The notes beneath the pieces were generated by a model, which did not search any database, was not told the DNA's origin, and saw only the letters and a program-made list of their open reading frames with translations. Shown here piece after piece: positions 10,345 to 22,070 of a DNA stretch of 64,000 nucleotides (position 1 is its first letter; each line of letters begins with the position of its first letter). The stretch is from Apus apus. Its lineage: Eukaryota; Chordata; Aves; Apodiformes; Apodidae. The DNA is taken from the NCBI RefSeq assembly GCF_020740795.1, contig NC_067283.1, positions 5,793,659 to 5,857,658 of the forward strand. Direction: 5' to 3'. Both the position numbers and the translations under genes were made by a program.

Positions 10345-11010
10345 AATGTTGTGGTTTGTTTGGGCCCAACATGACAACAAAGGAACAGCCCCATGGCCAC
10401 TCACTCAACTTCCCCCACACACACATGGATGAGGACAAAGCTCCTGGGTCGAGACAAAGGACAAGGAGGGTTCTTCACTGATTGAGGTCCTGGGCAAAAC
10501 AGACTCAACTTGGGGGAAAAAAAAAAAAAAAAAAAAATACTAATCACATACATACACAGGACACACACAACACACAGAGCAGGGCTTGCATATGTTACCC
10601 CACCCCTCCCTTCTTCCTGGGCCCAAATGCCTTTGTTCCCGATTTCTCTCCCTCCTTCCCCCCAGCGGCACAGGGGGATGGGGTTTAGAGTCAGTTCACA
10701 GGCTGGTGGTTCCTGCTGCTCCTTCCTGCTCAGGAAGAAGGATTCCTTACAGTCCAACCATGCCTTCCCATGGGGTCTGTCCCATGGGAGAGGGTCCTCC
10801 ATGAACCTCTCCTTCATGAATCCTTCCCACCAGGTCCAGAGCTGCTCCAGCCTGGGCTTCCCACAGACTCACAGGTGCTTCAGGAGCACCCAACTCCCCT
10901 GGCCCCAGGCTCTTCCAAAGCTGCATAATCAGAGTCCACAGGCAGCAAATTCACTGGCCACAACATCCAAGTCCACTGGCCAAGTTCACTCCTCCTGACA
11001 CCTTCAGGGA
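10345..11010. mobile_element. Probable avian LTR-retrotransposon-derived repeat fragment
   Basis: This stretch resembles a dispersed avian repeat I associate with endogenous retrovirus-type elements. It shows successive degenerate clauses of the 'gctgctccagcctgggcttc' and 'tccatgaacctctccttc' kind and an internal A-run at about 10517-10538. The family name, strand and boundaries are uncertain, and I see no intact viral gene. The open frames across it (10401-10817 minus, 10510-10998 plus) are repeat-derived and carry no recognisable protein domain. Confidence 0.5.
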
Positions 11011-11365
11011 CTGAGAAAGGTTTTGTAAGTTCGAGGCCCTTCTCAAGGGTCTGCAATTTTGTGTGCCTAAATGGCAGGTCAGTGAGAGTGCGTCTGTTGT
11101 CTCAGGAATATCTTAAAACAATGGAACATTGTCTAAAGGGGCTCCACCTTTTTTTTTTTTAATGCATTTAAGTAGGAGTTACAAGGCAAATCAAATTATG
11201 TTTCCTTCCCCCCCCCCTGCCATTGGCAAAACATGAAAATAAACAACCCAACAATGATGCAGTTAACATGACCATGGACTTTCCCCTGCTGCAAAAAGTC
11301 TCTTGAGCAACCTTCCCATGCATGTGCACTCATTCTGTACATTCCTTGCTGTCTCTCCCTTTCAG

Positions 11366-11520
11366 GTTGTGTTCGATACCTCTGTTGTTACACGGGTAGT
11401 GCCAAACAGTTTGGTGAAGAAACATGGTGGAATCTGAGAAAAACCTGCTACCAGATTATTGAACACCCCTGGTTTGAATCCTTTATTATATTCATGATCC
11501 TTCTGAGCAGTGGAACCCTG
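11366..11520 (+). CDS. SCN10A: Sodium channel exon: entry to domain III and most of S1
   Basis: Completes the split glycine and continues [39 protein letters not shown], then S1 of domain III ([12 protein letters not shown]). The acceptor is CTTTCAG and the donor GTTAGT; the exon is 155 bp, phase 1 to phase 0, the usual family size. [29 protein letters not shown] is one of the most conserved strings in Nav1 channels, so the assignment to the family is firm. Confidence 0.95.
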
Positions 11521-12169
11521 GTTAGTGTAGCACAATTTCATGTATTTATTTAGAAGCATTTTTAGCTATAATTCATACACAGAGAAGTTGTTTTTAGCAG
11601 AAAACTGTTAATATCTTTGAGCTCATCAGGAGGAAAAAGAAGAGGCTTCATATAACAGTCATTCCTTCACTGTTGCAATTACTGCAAATTTATTATTCAT
11701 ATTATTACAAACCATGAGATAAAATGAACAATGCTAAAAATATGTAATTCTCAGAAACTGTTTCTATTCTGGCTTTATGCTGGATTTTTCTGGCTTTCTC
11801 CGGAAGTTATTTTGCATTTGTGAAATATATATTTATTAATGTCATTAAAACAAGTACATTAGTCTTAATACTTGAAAAAAAATACTTGACTCTCTTGGAA
11901 GAGTATTTTTAGAAATTAATTTGTAAAAGTTTATACTTTCCTCTTAGATTCCCAGCATGTATGATTTATGTGTCCACAGGAGTGTACTAGGTAGAGAAAA
12001 AGAAAGAGAAAAGACAGAGAGAATTATCCATTTATGAGCTTTGAGTAAAATATGGGGTTTAGATCTGTGTAAAACACATACTGAATGATAGTGTCTTAAT
12101 GATGCTAGGCTTTCATTTTATAAAACTAATCTTTGACTTTTGCCATTTAACTGTCTATTATGATTTCAG
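11521..12169. other. Intron, 649 bp
   Basis: GT-AG intron (GTTAGT ... TGATTTCAG) in domain III between S1 and S2. AT-rich; no repeat or other feature recognised. Confidence 0.85.
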
Positions 12170-12343
12170 GCATTTGAAGACATCTATATAGATAAGAAAA
12201 AAAAGATTAAAGATATGTTAGCATTTCTTGACAAACTGTTCACTTTCGTCTTTGTTCTGGAGATGCTCTTGAAATGGGTGGCTTATGGCTTCAAGAAGTA
12301 CTTTACCAATGCCTGGTGCTGGCTGGACTTCCTAATTGTAGAT
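12170..12343 (+). CDS. SCN10A: Sodium channel exon: domain III S1-S3
   Basis: Encodes [40 protein letters not shown] (S2) and [18 protein letters not shown] (S3). The acceptor is GATTTCAG and the donor GTAAGT. At 174 bp, phase 0 at both ends, it matches the conserved domain III exon. The S1-S2 loop ([11 protein letters not shown]) is more basic than the loops I recall for mammalian SCN5A and SCN10A. The frame also stays open past the donor to 12574, but the next exon continues the protein exactly after LIVD. Confidence 0.95.
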
Positions 12344-12564
12344 GTAAGTTCTGCCTTTGGCATTTCTACACAGGATGCAGAAATGGAATCACTGTGCTCT
12401 GGATGCAAAGCTAAGTCAGTACTCCTACCTCCTTCAATGATGATTTCAGGATATTGCACTCTGGGCACTGAAATTAGGGGGATAATAGGTGGGGATTTTT
12501 TAATAGGAAAAAAGGAAACAGATGCCAGGACATTATTAATGCTTTCTTTTCTCTTCCCATTCAG

Positions 12565-12672
12565 ATCTCTTTAATAAACCTCTTGATCAAAAAAGGCAGT
12601 GCCATGAAATCTCTTAGGACTCTGCGAGCTCTGAGACCCTTAAGAGCATTGTCACGATTTGAGGGGATGAGG
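12565..12672 (+). CDS. SCN10A: Sodium channel exon: domain III S3 end and S4, short S3-S4 loop
   Basis: Encodes [20 protein letters not shown] and [16 protein letters not shown]. The S4 helix carries the regular every-third-residue arginine ladder that senses voltage. The acceptor is CCATTCAG and the donor GTAAGA; phase 0 at both ends. The exon is 108 bp, against about 123 bp as I recall for SCN5A and SCN10A, so the S3-S4 loop is about five residues shorter and contains a KK pair. The intron before it is only 221 bp (12344-12564). Confidence 0.94.
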
Positions 12673-14316
12673 GTAAGACTGAATACAAATGAAACCCTGT
12701 CAGTACTAACAGGCATGTAACAGGTTCATGACTGTGTCTTTCTGAAGTTCACACATCTGCCCCAAACTCAGTTTAGGGCCCACACAAAGAATTTTTAAAA
12801 GATATCTTTGCTGTCCTCCGCTGTATTTGTCTGCTCCTTTATAGACTCTCCTGGAGTCACTGATCGTAAGCATCATTGAAAATAAAACTAGACTGGGCAG
12901 AATTTTGTTCCATTGCTGCTCAGTGATTCTTGTGTTTCTGTTGTTCTGAGATAGCCAAAAACAAAATGGAGAATAAGAATTGTGTGCAAAATTCCCATTT
13001 TTGAAGTTTGATGAAAAGCTAATTCACAGGAATCACCCCCATTCTGTAAGTTCTTACTGGATTGATTTACAAAAACTTTAGATTGTTAAGGGGTACTCTG
13101 CACAAATTATTGTTCCAAATATACTTCCTTTTTCAAAAAACAGGATTTTTTTTCTGTAGAATATTTTCTGCCATCAGAGATGCTGCTGGATGTTAATTAC
13201 ATGTAATTTCAAAGCTACTAGTTTGCAAATGCTGAGAGATTCTCTCAACCAGATGAAAAACACATCCATACACTGTAGGGTGAAACAATGTGATAACCAC
13301 AGTGGGATTTGAGCAAAAATCTGTGAAAATAGATTGTGGAAATACATATGGCATCACTGTCACACCTTTAATGGGAATGCAGCCTCAAAGCAGCTGAAAC
13401 ATAGATTGCTTTTAGGTAACTCCTGGAAGTGACAGGGAAAGGTCTCAGACTGCAGTCTTGTCACCCTGAAGGCAGAGAGAAATTCCATTAAATTAATTAA
13501 CAGAATATATTAAAAGTTTCATGTCTGGCGTAAATTTTGAAACAGGTTCCATCATACTTTGCTTTGCTATGCAGAATGTGTGCGATATCACCTCAAAAAT
13601 CCCTCAAATAGCTTTTTGATTTTCCTTCTGGTCCATCAAGTTCTTCTTTGCCACCTGGCTGCTGAGTGCGTTGCCTTCCCTGTGAAACTCAAAGATACGT
13701 TCTTATCATTACCTTGAGCTGCCCCATTTTATGAGGCAATCTGTTATGTCTTCAGATGCACTTAAAACCCACATGGGCAGTTTCTGTGATTATACAACAC
13801 TGAGCACAGAAAACGTACCTTGCTCATGGTTATAGACCCCAAACACAGTCCTAATCCACAAAAACTAACAGATCTAGCAAAATACCAGGGGAGAGCTATT
13901 ACAGGTCCTTTTAAAGACTGCTCTCTACAGTCTTAATAATTCAGTCCTCTGGACTAGTGCTTAGGGATGAAAATTTCAGAAATTTTATGTTGTAAACATT
14001 TAAAACAAACAAACAAACCAACCATGCCCCACTCCAAAACCAAGTCATCAAAAGAGGAATGGACTCACACTGTAGTATACTTATGTGGTAGTGGCTTGCA
14101 GCAACCCCCGAAGTATCACCTGTTTCCTTGGAAGCCTAAGAGATACTATGGACTTTTGAATCTGTTCAAGGTACCTGTGCCAGTTGTGACTAGTATTTTT
14201 AAGGAAAAGATCAGGATTCTGTTTTCTGAGATGACTAACTAGCTGCTTATTGCACTGAGCAAATACTGGAGCCCACCTTTATTTAAGTGTATTTCCTCTC
14301 TCTCATTTCATCCCAG
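12673..14316. other. Intron, 1.64 kb
   Basis: GT-AG intron (GTAAGA ... CATCCCAG) between S4 and S5 of domain III. It contains one perfect T-box consensus octamer (TCACACCT, 13360-13367) near a CAGCTG E-box, and an (AAAC)n stretch near 14004-14018. No repeat family is recognised. Regulatory function is not established. Confidence 0.8.
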
Positions 14317-14595
14317 GTGGTTGTCAATGCCCTCGTGGGAGCCATCCCTTCCATCATGAATGTTCTGCTTGTCTGCCTCATCTTCTGGCTCATCTTTAGC
14401 ATCATGGGAGTGAACCTGTTTGCTGGGAAGTTTGGGAAATGTGTCAATATGACAGATGAAGATTTGGAATTAAGTCATTGGATCGATAACAAAACAGACT
14501 GTGAAAAGTATAATAACACAGGAAAAATATTCTGGGTCAATATGACAGTCAACTTTGATAATGTTGGCTCTGGCTACCTGGCTCTTCTTCAGGTG
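14317..14595 (+). CDS. SCN10A: Sodium channel exon: domain III S5, turret and pore helix
   Basis: Encodes [20 protein letters not shown] and [20 protein letters not shown] (S4-S5 linker and S5), then the extracellular turret [20 protein letters not shown] and [20 protein letters not shown], ending GYLALLQV. The turret has four N-glycosylation sequons (NMT, NKT, NNT, NMT), as expected for a heavily glycosylated Nav loop. The acceptor is ATCCCAG and the donor GTAAGT; the exon is 279 bp, phase 0 at both ends. The frame opens a little into the following intron, but the correct donor is set by the next exon starting ATFKGW. Confidence 0.95.
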
Positions 14596-15231
14596 GTAAG
14601 TGCTGCTTTCCTCCACTAGCCAGCACCATGTCAGATGTGCTTGACTCCAGCCAACTCCTGACTCATCTCTGTGGGTGATGGAAAATATTGCTTTCATACA
14701 GCCTGCTCTTCCCATGTAGCTGGTTCAAACACCAGTGCTTGTGCACACAAATGGAAATAGGGAGACAAATTAGAGTCTGCTGTGATTTTCCAGGCATTAG
14801 AGGTAAGCATCTGGTGAACAAGTGTTGTTTCAGCCTCCAGCAGGTTCATGAGATTAACAGCTGGAGTCAAAGTCAGAAGGAAATCTGGGGCAAATACTGA
14901 AATAATTTTCCATAATACATATACATACATAATACATAATACAGTTCTTTTTCTCAACATAGAGGCTTGTAGGGCCTTTAGTAGACCTTTAATGAAGGTT
15001 TGCCCTGTCAGCATCATAGGACAACATATTCTGTCCCACCCTAGCAAGGTTTCACATCCTGATAAGGCTGCAAATGTTACACACACAGCAGGGGCAAGTT
15101 TCCCTAGAGCCAGAGCTGGCTGTGCATGTTCATTCCAAATACTCTTTAGTCAGTGTCATTCAGATACTGCAAATGATGTGAAGACTTTTAACCTGAAAGT
15201 TGAACATGTTTGCCATAATCTCTCATTCTAG
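14596..15231. other. Intron, 636 bp
   Basis: GT-AG intron (GTAAGT ... CATTCTAG) splitting the domain III pore loop just before the selectivity lysine. It has a short 'atacatacataatacat' repeat near 14920-14940 and no other feature. Confidence 0.85.
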
Positions 15232-15285
15232 GCAACATTTAAAGGCTGGACGAACATCATGTATGCAGCAGTAGATTCACGAGAG
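15232..15285 (+). CDS. SCN10A: Sodium channel micro-exon: domain III selectivity filter
   Basis: A 54-bp exon encoding ATFKGWTNIMYAAVDSRE. The lysine (15241-15243) is the domain III member of the DEKA ring that gives sodium selectivity. The exon size and phase 0 boundaries match the family exactly (acceptor TTCTAG, donor GTCAGT). Two residues beyond the filter differ from the common KGWMD: threonine replaces methionine (15250-15252) and asparagine replaces aspartate (15253-15255). These outer-vestibule positions contact tetrodotoxin and saxitoxin in related channels. Confidence 0.95.
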
Positions 15286-16550
15286 GTCAGTCCCTATATT
15301 CAAACCACATATTTTATTAATGCTACTGCTCTCTACGAAAACTTTATGATTTTTGCATGTTTGTATCTGTTGTTTCTGCACAATCTTTCTGGTAATTATT
15401 TTTATTGGCTGATGTAAAAACATTTAAACAGTAGCTTTGCTGTCTTATCAGAAGCATCCTCCAATGTTATACAGAATGAAGAGGTACATCTTCAGAGGCA
15501 AATACTTTCAAATGAAGAGGTTATCTTAATTTGATAAAGATGTCAAAGGAATAAAATAATTTTAAAAGTAGCCATATATAGAAAGGGGTGTGTCTGAGAC
15601 AGTTGTGTTTCAATTTGAAAAACTATTTTTCTTGTTTTGATTTTGCTTTTATCCATAATAGACACAGAAGAAATTTTTTGCTAAAAAGAACAAACATATC
15701 TAGGCTAAGATTTTTAATGGCAAGAGAATGGAATTACACTTCTAAATAGTTTATTGTATAGTTTATAGTTTCGTGTACAGTTTTATAGGCCTCAGGCAAC
15801 TGCAAATGGCAAGATTTTAAGTCAGGTTTGAAAAGAAAAAAAAAAACAACAAAACTACAACAATCAGCTTTTTGGAAAAAATAAATGTAAATAAAATTAA
15901 ACTCCATTTGCAATTAGTCAAAGATAAGTTTCGTTCTACAAGTTCTTCACCTCAAATGTATTCAATAGAGTATCAATCAATTTTTCCTGTTAAAAAACAT
16001 ACTGTGAAAGAAATAAAACGTATACATGTTATTATAATATGTATATTATAGTATTATAGTTTTATTATAGTATAAACACTTTACAGTACTGTTATTTTAT
16101 GTTGTAAAAGACATCAAATTAATAAGTGATCATAGTATCAACATTTTGTAGCTCTATTATTTTGAGCAGGATTTTCTGGGGAGTTATCCCACAGGTGTTG
16201 TGCTTGGCAGATCATTTTCTAAGGTTCATGTTTAACTTCAAAAGGGATGGTAGTCAGGTTCTGAGCAATAGTGTCCCTACAAGGTCCTAGAATTTTGATG
16301 CATCTGGTAGTCATCGTATGAATGTTACCTTCTTCCACCGTTTCATGCACCTTCCAAAAGTATTGTATACTTATAATATGTAGTGTTATGTGCTATTGGT
16401 AGTTCTAAGCTGTACCAATTTTGTCAGAATTAGCAGAAGGTCTCTGAGTCTTGGTTCCTCCTGGAATCAATTTCTGAGAGGATCTGCAATATTCTGAATG
16501 GGGCCCATGTTGTTAGTGGTCATTTTTCATGTTGTTTCTCCTTCTTGCAG
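15286..16550. other. Intron, 1.27 kb
   Basis: GT-AG intron (GTCAGT ... CTTGCAG) after the pore micro-exon. It is AT-rich, with a locally repetitive 'attatag/tataat' block at about 16030-16075. No mobile element is recognised. Confidence 0.85.
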
Positions 16551-16688
16551 AAATATGAGCAGCCAAAAATGGAGAACAGTCTATTTATGTATCTCTACTT
16601 TGTGAACTTCATCATCTTTGGATCTTTCTTTACCCTGAATCTATTTGTTGGTGTTATTATTGACAACTTCAACCAACAAAAGAAAAAG
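16551..16688 (+). CDS. SCN10A: Sodium channel exon: domain III S6
   Basis: Encodes [20 protein letters not shown], then [18 protein letters not shown] and NFNQQKKK: the domain III S6 helix and the start of the III-IV linker. The length is 138 bp, phase 0 at both ends, matching the family exon. The acceptor is CTTGCAG. The donor is not GT: the last codon AAG is followed directly by ATAAGT, the 5' end of an AT-AC intron. The S6 helix lines the pore and takes part in gating. Confidence 0.95.
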
Positions 16689-17809
<1,121 letters not shown>

Positions 17810-18080
17810 AACAAATACCAAGGATTCCTTTTTGACATTGTAACACGCCAAGCTTTTGATGTTGTCATCATGGTTCTCATCTGCCTTAACATGATCTCCA
17901 TGATGGTGGAAACCCATGAGCAAAGCGAAACAAAGACTAACATCCTTAACAAAATCAATATACTCTTCGTTGCTGTCTTTACTACAGAGTGTGTACTGAA
18001 ATTGGTGGCTCTGAGGCAGTACTATTTCTCAAATGCCTGGAATATATTTGATTTAGTCGTTGTGATCATGTCACTTGTTG
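17810..18080 (+). CDS. SCN10A: Sodium channel exon: domain IV S1-S3
   Basis: Encodes [40 protein letters not shown] (S1), [20 protein letters not shown] (S2) and [16 protein letters not shown] (S3). It is 271 bp, the invariant size of this exon in vertebrate Nav1 genes. The acceptor is CCTCTAG and the donor GTAAGT; it starts in phase 0 and ends in phase 1. The alternative SCN11A (Nav1.9) has a strongly diverged S1 here as I recall it, while this sequence follows the SCN5A/SCN10A pattern. Confidence 0.96.
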
Positions 18081-18954
18081 GTAAGTAAAACTGGTTTAGA
18101 GGATTCTTTACTAAATCAACTATTATTCATTCCAGAAAAAAAAAGAATTAAAATTTATCAACTGCAAATGAATGTTGAAATGAAAATAATAGAACTGTAA
18201 AGTGTTGAGGAAACTGAGCTATGCGACCTAAAAAATCCATCATGACTATATTAAAATAATATGAAATAAGATTTTAAAAATTATCTACTATTTTGATTTG
18301 ATACTTCTTTTTAAAGAATGCTGTACTATTTCTGTTATAGTTATAATGCTGTTATTTTTCATTGTGGTACTTGAGGTTGTTTTTTCCTCATCTGAAAGAA
18401 TTAATATCTCACCAGTACCACATTTTCTGATAATTGCCATTGTTACAGATTTAGTCACCAATAAGAAAAAAAATGATGAGATATAAATTGCAGTGTTTTG
18501 TCATTTGTGTTCATAAGAGATAACTGAAATATGTAGACAAATATGAAGACTGGAAATAGATTACAGACTATGGGATTCAGGTTCTGGAAACTTGGACACA
18601 GCTGATTAAAAATAAGGGTAGTACAGAATAGAAAAGAACACCAGAAATGTATTAACTTTTATATAAAGAGATTGTAAAGAAGATCTCTGCTGCCAATTGA
18701 ACTGTTCCTATGACCAGTACTGCAAAAGGCATTTAGAGGAAGAAAAATATTTGGTTTCTTTAGCATGAGTTATGTTTTGGGTGGCAATAAGAATGTAGAT
18801 CTTCCTTGAGAAATTAAGTTCTTGGAGTGGAAATTCAGAAAGATGTATCCAAAACATCAAGTGTTTTTCGACTGTACAGGTACTATCATTTCATCTTGCC
18901 TTTAGTTAAGCAGAAATGTGATATTATAACCAGTTCTTATCCTTTCCATTTTAG
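18081..18954. other. Intron, 874 bp
   Basis: GT-AG intron (GTAAGT ... CATTTTAG), the last of the gene. AT-rich and without recognised repeats. The open frame at 18298-18486 is hydrophobic by composition only. Confidence 0.85.
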
Positions 18955-20156
18955 CCTTACTGCTTTCTGGCATTGGTAAAGCATTTGAGCGTTTCTTACC
19001 ACCTACGCTCTTCAGGGTTATCCGCTTGGCTCGGATTGGACGAATCCTGAGACTCATTCGGGCTGCCAGAGGGATTCGAACTCTGCTTTTTGCCTTAATG
19101 ATGTCCCTACCTGCTCTGTTCAACATTGGCCTCTTGCTTTTCCTGGTCATGTTCATTTATGCCATTTTTGGCATGGCTAACTTTGCCCACGTGAAGATGC
19201 AAGATGGTATTGATGACATGTTCAACTTCCAAACCTTTGCTAACAGCATGCTCTGTCTCTTCCAAATTACCACTTCAGCTGGCTGGGATAGTCTTCTCAG
19301 TCCTATTTTATACACTGGCCCACCATATTGTGAGCCAGACGTAAATGGTACTGAAGGTAACTGTGGTAAACCTGCCATAGGCATTATTTATTTTGTAAGT
19401 TACATCATTATATCATTTCTCATTGTTGTAAACATGTATATAGCTGTTATTCTGGAGAACTTCAATGCTGCTACTGAGGAAAGTACAGAGCCTTTAGGGG
19501 AAGATGACTTTGACATCTTTTATGAAATCTGGGAGAAGTATGATCCTGAGGCAACTCAGTTTATAGCTTTCTCTGCACTTTCAGACTTTGCAGATGCACT
19601 GGCTGAACCTTTACGTGTACCAAAACCAAACAAAGTTGAACTCATAGCAATGGACCTGCCTATTGTCAGTGGAGATAGGATCCACTGCCTGGATATCTTG
19701 TTTGCTTTTACCAAAAGAGTGTTAGGAGATTCTGCTGTGCTGGATACTCTTAAAGTACAAATGGAGGAGAAGTTCATGGCTGCAAATCCATCCAAAACGT
19801 CCTATGAGCCAATCTCCTCTACTCTCAGACACAGACAAGAGGAAGCTTCTGCCACTGTCATCCAGCGTGCCTACAGGAGTCATTTGCTCCTGCGCTTCAG
19901 AAGGCATAAGGCTTCTAACCTGCACCATCACAGAACTTGCAGTGGTGACACCCTTAGAGGTGTTACTCCAGAAAAAGAAGAACTTACTACATCTATGATG
20001 GGTGAAAATTATAGTAGGAGTCCTGACAAGTCTGAAACTTTGTCTTCAGCATCCTTTCCTCCATCGTATGACAGTGTGACGAGAGCCAGTAGTAGCAATC
20101 TCATGGTTGAGAATGAAGAAATTACAGGTAATCAACAATCTCCAGGCAATAAATAG
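18955..20156 (+). CDS. SCN10A: Sodium channel last exon: domain IV S3-S4 to C-terminus
   Basis: Starts by completing an alanine codon, then [20 protein letters not shown] and the S4 ladder [21 protein letters not shown]5 follows, then the pore [13 protein letters not shown] (alanine of DEKA at 19278-19280) and S6 with FLIVVNMY, which holds the two local-anaesthetic contact residues. The cytoplasmic tail has the EF-hand-like domain ([18 protein letters not shown]), the calmodulin-binding IQ motif ([11 protein letters not shown]) and a PPSY motif (20058-20069) of the Nedd4-ligase-binding type. The stop is TAG at 20154-20156. The end, ...SPGNK, lacks the SIV-type PDZ ligand of SCN5A, supporting SCN10A. 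The exon is 1202 bp including the stop, a typical single large terminal exon. Confidence 0.96.
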
Positions 20157-22070
20157 TTCATCAGTGACAATGTTAAGAATATTTTAGAATGTTCACAGAA
20201 GCTGATATTGTACACGCATGTCAGCTGAGGCAGCCTCCCTACCAAACAAGTCTATTGATCAGTCAGTTAACCACAGTCAGGTGTGGTCACTTAACTGTGG
20301 TAGCTGCTGCACCGTGGCCTTTGGCTCTGCAGTATTCAGCTTTGTTAAATATTTTTATACATGCAGAGACAAAAGCTGTGAAAGGTTTTGGGTCTGTTTG
20401 ATCAAGGGCATCCCACTGCAAAGCAGGTCACACAGTACCTGAGTGCTCTGTGTTGTATTCATAGCTGTGGTAGGTAACATCTACTGACATTACCCTTGAT
20501 GCTAGAAGCAGAGGAAAGGCCAAGCAGCAACATATCTGCTGAAGAACAGGAAAAGAATGTCAGTGTTAAATAAATTGTTGAAGGGAAAAAAGCTAAAATT
20601 TATCCTCAGTCCATTTCTAATTGAGACTTTCATTATAAACCTGTTAGGCTGCTGGTTTTTTTTTGATGTTTGGGGACAGATGTACCACAAAACTAGCCAC
20701 TGCATGACCCACTGATATGCCACAGTGTAGTGGACTTCTTCCAATATGATCAATTTACAGAATAAGTCATGGCATGAATGCTGTTGTAGTTGTCTTGTAG
20801 TTGTCTTAATGAAATAATAAATACAACTCTTAGTATTCCAGAAATTGTAGTGAGCTGCGTAAAATCTTGCTTTATATTTTGTCTGTGAGGATTATTTTTT
20901 TGAACCTGGTTTCCTGTGGCAGTGAGAAGATGGCAGCCTTGCTGGGTGTCCATCAGTCACTCCATAACAAATTGTGTTTATTATATACTTTCCTCAGACT
21001 TCCTGGAATGGTTAAGTTTCATGCTCAGGTTCATTCCTGCCACTCTGGTAGAGAAGAGAGACACAAATAAGCATTTCCACTTGGGGCAAATTGGCAGCAT
21101 CACTTCTAGGTGTCAGAAACCCAGACTGGGAAGCACCACATGGGCCCCATCAGAGCTTCCCTTAGTCATAGTGGTGAGTGTCACCCATCACCATGTAATG
21201 AGGACTTTGACCTAAGGTAGATGTGACCCATCCATGGTAGGAACCTTTTCCTCTTCTGCCCATGCCTCTCTGGTGGGTTTACTAGTTATCTCTGTCCCGA
21301 AGAAACCAAAGTATGGTCAATTAGGAAATCTGGGTTAAAACATTTGGGTCTGGGATTAACAGGATGTAATAATGAACTATGCTTCTTGTGAAACTATGTA
21401 TGCACATGGTCTCACAATCTTCACCACATTTTCCTTATAAAAGTCTTTGTTTTAATGTCCTTACTAGCTTGGTCTTCTCAGAAAAACACATATTCAAACA
21501 ATACTTAGTCTTTTGTCCTTTGTACATATGCTTTGTAGATACTTTCAGCTGATGCACTTTGCTGTCTAATGACTGTTGTGTTACCCCTTGTCATGCACTA
21601 GGCACAGTCATAAATTACCCTTGACGTTTTAATTTCTTATTTATACTTCAAACATGTTGCATGCAAGTCAGCCTAAGATGCTTTTTATTTTTCTTAGTCA
21701 CAAGGTTGTAGCTGTGTGGTCACTGTTTGGGTTGGCAATTTCTGACAAGCCTCAGCTGAGCTTTCTCCTCCACACAGAATTCAGCCAGAAATATAACTGG
21801 GTTTCATGACTGAATGGGACCTCCTGGACCCTCTACTTACAACCTGCAGCAAGTTGCCTACTCTTTTCAACATCCCTCCTCTACGGTGGCAGTTATATGT
21901 CCTGTCTTGTGTCACCTTCCTCTTCTCCTCCTTCTCATCTCTCCAGATTGTGAGCTTTTTGGACAGAAATTCTCTTTTACTATGAATGGTAAATTACATC
22001 ATAATAATGGGACTGTTTTCAGTTAATACTGTCTGAACACAATTTGCAAATAAAGAATATTTATAATACT
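20157..22070 (+). other. SCN10A: Probable 3' UTR of the sodium channel gene
   Basis: Sequence after the stop has no coding frame of note and no repeat. It contains AATAAA at 20569-20574, 20816-20821 and 22049-22054. The last is the best candidate end because a T-rich and then GT-rich stretch follows within 20-50 bases. The true 3' end cannot be fixed without transcript data. Confidence 0.5.
22049..22054 (+). promoter_or_regulatory. Candidate polyadenylation signal AATAAA
   Basis: Canonical hexamer followed by 'cttttttattttaatttcc' and 'tctgtggt', a plausible downstream U/GU-rich element. Earlier hexamers at 20569 and 20816 could be alternative proximal sites. Confidence 0.5.

Larger units (their letters stand above)
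7165..11365. other. Large repeat-rich intron, 4.2 kb
   Basis: GT-AG intron (GTAAGG ... CCTTTCAG) between the II-III linker and domain III S1. It has collected mobile elements: a young CR1 (about 8338-9150), an old CR1 tail (about 10070-10180), and an LTR-retrotransposon-like repeat (about 10345-11010). It also has A-runs near 9410 and a run of ten C at about 11208-11218. The 7200-8330 and 9160-10060 segments hold nothing I recognise. Confidence 0.8.

Noticed and set aside
10401..10998. Open frames of 138 and 162 codons in a channel intron
   Set aside because: They overlap on opposite strands across a dispersed repeat with a poly-A run and show no protein family.
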